From Prorocentrum cordatum (Eukaryota; Sar; Dinophyceae; Prorocentrales; Prorocentraceae), in the NCBI GenBank assembly GCA_963575745.1, contig CAUYUJ010019082.1, positions 188,001 through 252,000 of the forward strand: DNA of 64,000 nucleotides, read 5' to 3'. Positions 33,849-41,749 of this stretch are shown in pieces; the first letter of the stretch is position 1, and each line of letters opens with the position of its first letter. The notes under the pieces are model-generated. The model worked only from the letters and a program-made list of their open reading frames with translations. It searched no databases and was not told the DNA's origin. A program made the translations under genes and the position numbers.

Positions 33849-35842
33849 ACCTGGGGTGGTCTTTGCGAACCAGCATTCTTTCCCGCGTGAGCACCTTCCC
33901 GTATCTCTGTAAGAGCGACAGACCATATCTTTGCCTTTGCCACCGCCTTTATTATTCCCTCCATCCTTTTTGCGTTTGTCGGAATCAGCACTAGTGGCTC
34001 GTGAGCCACCGTTACTTCCCGTCGAAGAGATATTGGCAGCAGCAGCATTGGCCTATTTGGAGGTACGCTCATACCCCAAATATTGTCCAGCGTCAAGTTT
34101 CGCTTGTTCCCATTTGTCACGCTTCAGCTTCTCAGCATCGGTTAATTTTCTATGGGCCTTGTGGCGCCCGTCCTCGGGTCCTCGACAATTCGCGGGGTCT
34201 CGGCAGTATGCGTAACACGGAATATCACTGTCTTTCCCGCGCGACTGACTTCTATTCTTCTGCTGTCCTCCTCTCCCTCGGTTTCCAGTCGGGGTCTGGG
34301 ATCGTCCCTGCCCCTTTCGGCCCCTGTCCTTCGATCTGCCTCTCGGGTTCTTATCCTGGGCAGGGGCAGCACTGGGCTTTCGCCCCGCACTCGGCTGAGC
34401 CGGCGCGGCGTTCTTGGGCTTCTTGCGATTGAAGGGGCAGCCTTTTCCTGCGTGCGGGCAAATTTCGCCTTTAGTAACGTATCTGCAGGTGGTTTCACCT
34501 TTGGTTTTCCCGCTTTTCATGACGTCCGAGGATTGTCCCAACTTAGTGACAATTTCTGCCGGGGCGGCTTTGTTGCCTGCGTTCCTCCGATTGTCGTTGC
34601 CTCCGCCGAATCGTGCTTGTCGGGCACGTTGATTTATGGTCCCCTCATGCACGCTGATATTCCATTATTCTTTTTCTCGCAACATCATTTCTTCAATCTG
34701 CTGCATTAGCCACTCGTAAGTTTTGACACCTTGTCCCGGCCTGTCTCTTGACAAGTCATATTGCTTACATGCAAAATCCAGTTTGTTCGGCTTTCTACAT
34801 TGCTCAAGAAAGCGCGCATGAATCGAGGCCCGCATCTCCTCGGACGGAGGCTTTGCGCCAGAAAGCTGTTGATACACGTCTGTCCATTCGTTGTAGAAAC
34901 GGTACAGGTCAGCATCAGGCTTGTGCGGGTCTATCTTTACTGTAAAGAGGTCACGCGAAATGCGATGTTGCCCCAACTCCGACCTTACCGAACACCAGTG
35001 AATCGCCCGCACCAACTCGCGTCCAGTCATGAGCCTTCCTTCGGCCTGGGCGCTGAATTCCATGCGAGAAACCTGTTGAAAGAAATGGGTATGATGAGGA
35101 AGCTGGTATCGACTCTTTCGCATCTTGTTGAATTTCTCGATAAATTCGTTGCGATCATAAGGTCGAGACGCTGGGATCGTCCGGCTGCCTTGAGTTGCTC
35201 ATCCTCCACGGCTGGGCCCATAGCCTCGGCAATCCAGTGCTGCGCAGCCTGGCTCTCGGGCGATGATCCAGCGATGGCGCGTATTGCGTGCGTCTTCCAC
35301 TCACGAATGTTCGTAACATCGGGGATGTCCAACAAATCAATTTTCTGATTGTTACCGACCTGTCTCCACTGATCCCAGGGCGTGTTCTCGTCAATTACTA
35401 TCGAGTCGTGCGGTCCGCCGGGGCCATGGGGCCCCCTGCGTCCACCCCCGCCATCAGAGGTGTCTGACCCTCCTGGACTCCCCGGAGGCGATCTTCGCGG
35501 CCCCCTGCTGCGATCATCTTCGCGCGAAGATGCGGTCTCAGTGTTGGGAGCGTCGCTCTTGTCATCATCTTCTCCGCCCTGTCCCGCATGGCCGGACGAC
35601 TTAGTCGCCGTCGTTCCCCTAGGACCATCTCCGTAGGTTGTGCGGAGGTTGGCAAGGGTTTTATTTTCATTAGATCCAGTTAGCCTCATCCCAGCGGGGG
35701 GTCCACTATCAGCGGTACTCGGCTTAGCCGGACCTTCAAGGGCAGGCCCTGGGACAGAATAGCGTTGCTGTAACAGCGGCCAAGGGGGGTTCTTGCGAAA
35801 GCAACGGAAATCCGAACGACTTCGATGCGTGTCCGACTTCAC
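33849..35842 (-). pseudogene. gag with two CCCH zinc fingers, one frameshift and in-frame stops
   Basis: The chain opens at 35842 with a disordered Pro/Gly/Ser-rich region, then a helical domain. A -1 shift near 35145 passes to a second frame (35123-34665) with the copia-gag pattern: FYNEWTDVYQQL, then LDFACKQYDLSRD and a helix ending MLREKE. A TAA at 34665 is followed in the same frame by a basic nucleocapsid region (34652-34053) with CRYVTKGEICPHAGKGC; after a TAG near 34053 the frame goes on to 33849 with CRSYRDTGRCSRGKEC...H. The two fingers resemble CCCH RNA-binding fingers rather than the usual CCHC knuckle. Hairpins lie at 34392 and 35720. Frame breaks point to decay. Confidence 0.65.
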
Positions 35843-35850
35843 GTTTTGTT

Positions 35851-36750
35851 TCAGTATGCGGATTCGGGTCGGCGATGATAAGCCTTAAGCCTCATCATTC
35901 CTATCTCTCTGATAGCCGCGTTCGATGCAATCTCTTCTTCTCGCATGCTAGCCGCTGACCTTTCACTCTTCCACAGGTCGCATCTAGAGCATCTCCTCGT
36001 ACTCGCATCGATATGCTCGTTGCAAGCCGGGCTGCCACATCCGACGCAGTTGTCTGTCTTCGGTCGACCGCAAACGAAACAAAACTTGTCCACGGGAAGC
36101 GCGCTTCCATTCCCATCGGGAGGAGGGCGTATGGCACCTCCTACCAGCATGGTCGATGCTCCCGCATTTGCCACGGTCGCCTGGTCGAGCTGCGCATGAG
36201 CAGGCGCGATGCTCGACAACTGAGCCGTCGAAAGTTGGTGTATGTTCGACCCGAACGGCTTTGCCGGCGGGTATATATTGTCGCTCGACATTATACGCTG
36301 AAGAGACGACCTGGCTTCCTCATGCGATTTAAGCTCTTCCATATAGAGATTAGTATGGTTGTTTATCTTCGCAGCTACAGCTTGGGTGTTGTCTGCTTTC
36401 AGCCTGGCGGCTTTGAACTCTTCTTGGAATCCCTGCTTCTCTCGTTCCGCCACGGCTGTCGCGATTGGTTCTTCTTCTATTTTGGCCACCGCAACAGCGG
36501 CGGCAACCGTGCGAGCGTCCGCAGAGTCTTCGTTCGCCATCATGACAGTCCGTCTCTCCGAAGTCAATAATTCTCTGTATTTGTCTTCTGCTTCCCTCTC
36601 CACTTGCCATTTCACGGCCTCAGTCTGGTTGTACAGGTGTTCTATAAGCGCTTGTTCACGCTCTCTAGCGGCCATGGCTAGGGCGATCCGTTCAGCCTCA
36701 AACGTTGTCCTGGCTTCGATCACAGATTTAATTAATTCTCCCCTGTCCAT
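35851..36750 (-). CDS. second ORF of the 23-kb element: coiled coil plus zinc-binding cluster
   Basis: A 299-codon frame with ATG at 36750, 53 bp after the preceding stop. Residues ~10-150 are rich in Glu, Ala, Arg and Lys with heptad-like spacing, as in a long coiled coil. Residues ~220-260 hold CFVCGRPKTDNCVGCGSPAC, then H and CSRC, which would bind two zincs. No catalytic motif is seen. It could be an accessory capsid or nucleic-acid-binding protein. A hairpin of the dispersed family, with a TTT loop, lies at 36256. Confidence 0.55.
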   Translation of the reverse strand: MDRGELIKSVIEARTTFEAERIALAMAAREREQALIEHLYNQTEAVKWQVEREAEDKYRELLTSERRTVMMANEDSADARTVAAAVAVAKIEEEPIATAVAEREKQGFQEEFKAARLKADNTQAVAAKINNHTNLYMEELKSHEEARSSLQRIMSSDNIYPPAKPFGSNIHQLSTAQLSSIAPAHAQLDQATVANAGASTMLVGGAIRPPPDGNGSALPVDKFCFVCGRPKTDNCVGCGSPACNEHIDASTRRCSRCDLWKSERSAASMREEEIASNAAIREIGMMRLKAYHRRPESAY

Positions 36751-36802
36751 CCGAGCTCTTTCTGCCAGATTCGCCTCAGTAGTCAGAGGCTCTCTCTGAG
36801 TG

Positions 36803-38281
36803 TTAGCCTCTGCCAGCCTGGCCCGGTCTTGGATACTGGAAGAAGAGATGCGTGCAGTTGTGTTCGTCCATTGGGTAGCACTCCGCGCATAGCCACTGCG
36901 TGTTGCACTCGTTGCAAACGTCCGAGCAGTTCCTGCACACTGGGTTCCTACATGCGCCTTCGGGCTTGCTGGCCTTTCCTGGGCATCTGTTCTCCGCCTG
37001 AGGCGCGCGGCCAGGATTCGGATTCCAACATGCCTCCATCATAGAGACTGTACTGTTGTTTCTAGAGGTAGACCTCGCCCCTGCCCTTGGTATTTTGGGT
37101 CTTCCCCTGCTCGAAGCGTTCGATCTTGGGCGAGCCAAAGTACTTTCTGGTGGTTTGGGCGCATTGAGGAGCTCCTCATCCTTCTCGTCTCGTTTGGTTA
37201 GCTGAGAATGTATATTTTGTTGTCCGACCATTTCTTCGTCCTCATCAACAGCCGGAATGGTGGGTTGCCACTCGCCTGAGGTGGTGGCGTTACGGAAGAA
37301 GCCTTCTTTTAATGGCGAGACGTTTAGCTCATAGTCCTCATTCCGTTGTTTCTTGAAGTTAGGCGCAGAAGTTCGCCCGGTGGACTCCCTCTCATGCTTC
37401 GTTTGAGTATCCGTCCTGTCCGCCTGAGGCGTCAGGGTACTAGTGTCCTCTTCGGATCCATGTGGAGACCAACTTTTGTCACGAGCAGGGATGTCCTCAT
37501 CCAACATCATGGACAACGCTCGGCTCAGGGAAATATCATTGTTGATACTACCAAAATTTTCTTCCATGGAATATATTTCGTGATCTTTGTCCAATGGATC
37601 GTCGCTATCCTGACCGAATTGTCCGTTAAGTGCTATAGGGGTTGGGGCTGCAATGTGCATGCCCACCCAATCTACGGGGATGCTAGGATACGCACTCGGA
37701 TTCCCTTGGGCTTCTCCTGGCCAGCTGGCTTCGCCAGCGGCAACGGCGGTAGTCTGTGGAGCATTCTGAATGGGACTTATCGACTGCGTCGAGTTCGCAC
37801 TTAACCTGGAAGAGAATGCACCTCTTCTGGGCCTTGGCGTGGCGCCTTCTCGTCTGCGAGGGTCAGGGGTTTGCTCACGATCACCTATCGGAGCCCCTAC
37901 TGTGGGCATGTCTACCGACATTTCGGTTATCCCATCAGTATTTCTTCCCCTGGTGACCCTATCGGCGATTGTCGAAGGAGAGATTCGGTCTTGAATAGGA
38001 CCGATTGTATCTTTTTCGTGTCCATCATGTTGTTCAACGCGCCAATCTGCGCTTCTCGAGATATTGGACACGATGTTCGTCTTATCATAGCTCTCTCCAG
38101 CAACGACTGAATCGCGGGGCGCGACTTGAAGATTCCCTTTTATATATGATGGCCCCGCGTCGACTGAGTCGCGCGTTTCGGCTGATAACCAGTCTTTCCT
38201 CTGAGAATCGGGGTAAGATGACACAGGAAACAAGATCTCATGTTCACTTTGCTCAGGGAGAGCGGAGGCGAGATGAGACAT
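36803..38281 (-). CDS. first ORF of the 23-kb element, C-terminal Cys/His cluster
   Basis: A 492-codon frame. Its first ATG lies inside the 5' LTR and the frame continues through the LTR end and the PBS. The N-terminal part contains a repeated RDSV-AG-SY pattern, with a hairpin of the dispersed family in each copy. The middle is polar and probably disordered. The C-terminal ~60 residues carry spaced Cys/His (CRNPVCRNCSDVCNECN, then WLCAECYPMDEHNC), as in a B-box or related zinc-binding fold. I do not recognise a family. Its place upstream of gag suggests a structural or RNA-binding role (inference). A start after the PBS is possible, since no other LTR element here initiates in the LTR. Confidence 0.55.
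   Translation of the reverse strand: MSHLASALPEQSEHEILFPVSSYPDSQRKDWLSAETRDSVDAGPSYIKGNLQVAPRDSVVAGESYDKTNIVSNISRSADWRVEQHDGHEKDTIGPIQDRISPSTIADRVTRGRNTDGITEMSVDMPTVGAPIGDREQTPDPRRREGATPRPRRGAFSSRLSANSTQSISPIQNAPQTTAVAAGEASWPGEAQGNPSAYPSIPVDWVGMHIAAPTPIALNGQFGQDSDDPLDKDHEIYSMEENFGSINNDISLSRALSMMLDEDIPARDKSWSPHGSEEDTSTLTPQADRTDTQTKHERESTGRTSAPNFKKQRNEDYELNVSPLKEGFFRNATTSGEWQPTIPAVDEDEEMVGQQNIHSQLTKRDEKDEELLNAPKPPESTLARPRSNASSRGRPKIPRAGARSTSRNNSTVSMMEACWNPNPGRAPQAENRCPGKASKPEGACRNPVCRNCSDVCNECNTQWLCAECYPMDEHNCTHLFFQYPRPGQAGRG
38181..38191 (-). other. primer-binding site of the 23-kb element
   Basis: Immediately after the 5' LTR the minus strand reads TGGTTATCAGC. TGG complements the CCA end of a tRNA, and the rest resembles TGGTATCAGAGC, the initiator-tRNA-Met PBS of many plant copia elements, with one extra base. 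Which tRNA is used cannot be settled here. Confidence 0.65.
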
Positions 38282-38532
38282 TGATAGGACAGATATCCAT
38301 TAAGCTAAACCACTCGATCAGGAATAGGAAGGGAGGAGGAAGGCCGAGGACGGACGACGACAGATCGCCCGCGCCCCCCAGCGCGTTCCTTTTCTCTCCT
38401 GCCAGCCGAATTCGGCTGGTTTGAGCAGTAACACAGCTGCAGAAACGCAGAGTCAGTACAAGCGGACAGTTCGTTGCATGCAATCTAAGTTATCTTCTAA
38501 TTGAGTATTAGGCGGAGAGGAGCATATTTACT
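38192..38532 (-). repeat. 5' LTR of the 23-kb element
   Basis: 341 bp. In element orientation it starts AGTAAATATGC and ends GAGGAAAGAC, directly followed by the PBS. It contains CCAGCCGAATTCGGCTGG, a perfect 18-bp palindrome; the 3' LTR copy has one mismatch in it. The first gag-region reading frame opens inside this LTR at 38281. Confidence 0.9.
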
Positions 38533-38640
38533 GAAAAACAATTGTTCCACTGGTATTCCGGACGCCTAGCACGGGACCATTAAGCGTGCAACGACAAAAA
38601 GGTGACACATGTCACCCCGAAAACCGTGTGGGCGGGTGTG
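38533..38640. repeat. satellite fragment flanking the 23-kb element, right side
   Basis: Starts with the target duplicate GAAAAA (38533-38538) and continues the satellite unit cut at 15435: CAATTGTTCCACTGGTATTC, then the box GGTGACACATGTCACC and CCGAAAACCGTGTG. Together with 15290-15435 it restores a continuous unit, which confirms the insertion. Confidence 0.85.
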
Positions 38641-39421
38641 GCGGGGAAATAAAATGATCAGCGCAAATCGTACTCCGCATTCTTATTGGCCATCGGAGGG
38701 AAGGTGAATGTCGAAATGCCTCAAACCAATGCCAAAACTGGGTTCCGCATTTTTCTGGTTCCGCCGAGGGTGGGTGTTTAAAAAATGATGGAATGCTTCC
38801 GCGCGAGGCGCGCTGGCCGCAGGGTGGGTGGGAACAAACAATCCAACGAGCTGTCTCCGGGAATGCGCCAGGGGGGGGGGTCGGGGACGGAAAGCCGCTC
38901 GACCCCGTATCAATTCTCCTAGCCTTCTCAAAGAGTCACATCCGAGAGGATGCTCAGAGAGAGCGAACAGCGAAGACTCAGAAACTGCACTCGCGACGCA
39001 TGCGCTCAACCTGCTGGTCAAAACTGACCACCTGGCGTGCGCGTTCCGGCATGCGAACACGTACTGCTGGGCATCATCCCACCGTCGGACACAGCCAATG
39101 CTCCCCCTTATGTGAGCAAATCTGAAGATCACAGGCGGCTAGCAAACGTCATACTCACACATGCTGCATTCATGTTGCGAATGTTTTCCCGCTTTGCAGA
39201 ATAGTCATTCGACGTGGAGACCACCATACGTGCATCTCAGTTCCTGGCGTTTTTGTCTGAGAGTGTCTGGATGAGAGAATCTTAGCCTGTGGCGACTGAG
39301 CGATCCCTGGCGCCTCCCCCTTGGAACGCCTAAATGCTAGGCCTGCTATATCGGAATACTCTTGGGGCTCTACAAAGAGAGGGATCGGAAATGCCGAAAC
39401 CAGCGATTCGCCTGACTCGCT
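38641..39421. other. no gene recognised
   Basis: Mixed-composition DNA with overlapping open frames on both strands (38683-39132 minus, 38793-39125 plus), none with a known motif. A nine-base G run lies at about 38871-38880. Nothing further is supported. Confidence 0.5.
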
Positions 39422-39432
39422 CGATATATATA

Positions 39433-39481
<49 letters not shown>

Positions 39482-39826
39482 GGAGGTGATGGGGTGAGAT
39501 CGAAGTGGAACGGAGAGCCCCCCTACCGGGAAATCGATTTCGGTTTCGTGTTCGTGCGTGCCGTGCGGGCGAGGCGAAGCTGCGTGGGCGGGCGAGAGAA
39601 AATCTCCTGTGGCTGAGGCGCGGCCGGACCAAATGATTCCCTTCCGGGCGGCCGGGGCCCCGCGGTGTCCCGCCGGTGTCCCGCTGGTGTCCCGTGTGGC
39701 TGAGGCGCGGCCGGACCAAATGATTCCCTTCCGGGCGGCCGGGGCCCCGCGGTGTCCCGCCGGTGTCCCGCGGTGTCCCGCCGCGGTGTCCCGCGGTGTC
39801 CCGCCGGTGTCCCGCGGTGTCCCGCG

Positions 39827-39830
<4 letters not shown>
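39422..39830. repeat. (TA)n tract followed by a GC-rich TGTCCCG tandem
   Basis: 39423-39479 is almost pure TA. 39610-39690 and 39694-39775 are two direct copies of an ~80-bp sequence beginning GTGGCTGAGGCGCGGCCGGA. From 39655 short units GGTGTCCCGC and CGGTGTCCCG repeat up to 39830. Coding potential is not credible. Confidence 0.85.
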
Positions 39831-39887
<57 letters not shown>

Positions 39888-39890
39888 GAC

Positions 39891-39951
<61 letters not shown>

Positions 39952-40778
39952 GTGGTGGTGATGATGATGATGATAATGCTGATGATGATGATGATGAGAT
40001 GATGATGATGATGGTGTCCCGATGAAGATGATGATGATGTTGATGATGGTGTCGATGATGATGATGATGATGATAGTGACCCGATGATGAGGATGATGAT
40101 GCTCATGATGATTATGTTGATGATGATGACGATGATGGTGTCCCGATGATGATGATGATGTTTCCGATGATGTTGGTGATGATGATGATAGTGACCCGAT
40201 GATGAGGATGATGATGCTCATAATGATTATGTTGATGATGATGACGATGATGGTGTCCCGATGATGATGATGATGTTTCCGATGATGTTGGTGATGATGA
40301 TGTTGATGGAAATGGTGTCCTGGCGATAATGATGTTGATGATGATGATGTTGATGATGATTATGGTGTCCCGATGATGATGCTGATGATGATGATGATGG
40401 TGATGCTGATGGTGTCCCGATGATGATAATAATGATAATGACGATGTTGATGATGATGTTGCTCATGATGATGATGCTGCCCCAATGATGATGATGTTGT
40501 TGATGATTATGATGATGTCGATGATGATGATGCGATGATCATGATGATGGTGTCCCGAGGATGAAGACGATGTTGATGATGATGTTGATGATGAGAACGA
40601 TGGTGATCATGATGGAGTCCCGAATAGGATGATGACTATGATGATGCTGCTGATGATGATGACGATGACTGTGTCCCGATGATGATGATGATGATGATGT
40701 TGATGATGAGATGATGATGGTTATGATGATGATGATGACGTTGCCCCGATGATGATGCTGACGTTGATGATGATGTTT

Positions 40779-40815
<37 letters not shown>
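39828..40815. repeat. (GAT)n microsatellite with embedded GTGTCCCG
   Basis: About 1 kb of GATGAT repeat. GTGTCCCGATGATG recurs in it, linking it to the GC tandem on its left. A ~115-bp higher-order unit starting GATAGTGACCCGATGATGAG is duplicated at 40072 and 40187. Open frames translate to poly-Ser, -His, -Ile or -Asp and are rejected. Confidence 0.92.
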
Positions 40816-40904
40816 CGGTGCCCTCATGATGATGACGATGGTGGTGATGATGTTGACGTTGATGTTGATGTTGATGATGATGCTGATGATGACGATGATG
40901 ATGA

Positions 40905-41160
40905 CGTTGATTGTGAGAGTGATTGTGATATCGATAGTGAGATCGATATCGAGACCGAATGAGAGATCGATTGTGTGATCGATTGTGAGATCGATTGTGA
41001 GATCAATTGTGAGATCGATCGAATGAGATAGACCGAGTGAGATCGATTGTGAGATCGATCGATCGATAGTGAGACCGATCGAGTGAGACGTTGGTCCCCC
41101 CCCCCGAACCTCCTTATCACCCGAAGGGTGGTCGTATAGGTATATATATATATATATATA
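40905..41160. repeat. GATCGATTGTGA minisatellite and (TA)n
   Basis: A 12-bp unit GATCGATTGTGA, with variants GATCGATCGAGTGA and GATCGATAGTGA, repeats over 40905-41085. A run of C follows, then a TA tract at about 41138-41160. Several units contain ATCGAT palindromes. Confidence 0.85.
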
Positions 41161-41214
41161 TTCACCATCTGCTCTGAAAGCAAAGGAGTCCAATACCGAA
41201 ACTAGCGCCTCGCT

Positions 41215-41395
41215 CGAGAGCCCCCCACAAACTGGGCGCGAACGGGCCCTTGGCGAACCCCCCTGGCGGCTCCCCCCTGGGGTGCTGAAACCAGCACCTC
41301 GCTCGAGACATCCTTTTGACCTGCTCAGAAAGACATCCCCACTACCTGCGCGCGAACGGGCCTGGGCAACACCCCCTGGCGCCCCCTGTGTTTTA
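41215..41395 (+). repeat. dispersed repeat, copy related to 62510-62870
   Basis: Shares GCGCGAACGGGCC, CCCCTGGCGGCTCCCCC, GGGGTGCTGAAACCAGC and CCTCGCTCGAGACATCC with the sequence right of the 9.5-kb element. The unit is roughly 100 bp and occurs about twice here. Nature unknown; no coding potential. Confidence 0.7.
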
Positions 41396-41745
41396 CCCCT
41401 CGTAGTCGGCGCACTTCGCTTTGAGCGGTAACCCTGCGTGGGGTTCGGGTGCCATCGGATCCCTCCTGGGCCTTCTTCCGGCTCCTCTCTTGCCTTTACT
41501 CTCTCGTCCTCCTGAGGAGCGAGGTGAGGATAAGGTTTTACGTTTCGATCGCCGCCGCAGCATTTATGGCTGCCGAGCGGCGTTGGGGCAAAGAGGTGGC
41601 CTGCGCGCGGTGGTCTCGCTCTCCTCCACTCCTCCGTTGTCTCGTCGGTCGATGCATACGGTACTCGGCCGCCTTCATTGGCGAGCCGAGGCCTTTCAAC
41701 CCAAAGGGATGGTTGGCCCAAAGGCTCTTACATCTCCAAATCCAG
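41391..41745 (+). repeat. ~360-bp dispersed repeat, copy 1
   Basis: Matches 52655-53030 in the same orientation with many scattered differences. Shared stretches include TTTTACCCCTC at the left, AACCCTGCGTG, GATAAGGTTTTACGTTT, GATCGCCGCCGCAGCATTTA, CTCTCCTCCACTCCTCCGT, CTCGGCCGCCTTCAT and CTTTCAACCCAAAGGG, ending near ACATCTCCAAATCCA. Small size, no coding potential and dispersion suggest a SINE- or MITE-like unit (inference). Confidence 0.75.
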
Positions 41746-41749
41746 GTTA

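Larger units (their letters stand above)
15961..38171 (-). repeat. dispersed family of triloop hairpins inside the 23-kb element
   Basis: At least 33 short inverted repeats separated by three bases occur here; the usual plus-strand form is CGGCTGAGCCG (TCA loop on the coding strand). Plus-strand starts: 15961, 16581, 17496, 18015, 18882, 20261, 21471, 22934, 23054, 23508, 24668, 24731, 24771, 25184, 25913, 25944, 27602, 28523, 29969, 30064, 30329, 30996, 31085, 32323, 33132, 33806, 34392, 35720, 36256, 36995, 37421, 37724, 38161. Stem sequence varies while pairing is kept (GAGGC/GCCTC, CCCCC/GGGGG, CCGAC/GTCGG, CCGTC/GACGG, AGTGGC/GCCACT, CGCC/GGCG). Several extend to 8-10 bp with a bulge, e.g. 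25180-25200 and 33800-33822. They sit in linker-like protein regions in at least two reading phases. Confidence 0.8.
15436..38532 (-). mobile_element. 23.1-kb Ty1/copia-type LTR retrotransposon with methyltransferase-like and other cargo
   Basis: Two 341-bp direct repeats (15436-15776 and 38192-38532) bound the element, and GAAAAA is duplicated on both sides. Minus-strand order from the right: 5' LTR, PBS, two Cys-containing proteins, gag with CCCH fingers, a small membrane protein, protease, integrase, RT, RNase H, methyltransferase-like domain, then about 10 kb of extra frames, PPT and 3' LTR. Integrase before RT and a YVDD RT make it Ty1/copia. It is several times longer than typical copia elements of about 5 kb. 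By hand the LTRs differ at about 21 of 341 positions, and the coding chain carries several frameshifts and in-frame stops, so this copy is old and probably inactive. Target was the ~100-bp satellite. Confidence 0.92.

Noticed and set aside
39330-40221. Ser-, His- and Ile-rich frames of up to 258 codons
   Set aside because: Product of the GAT microsatellite; all three phases are open.
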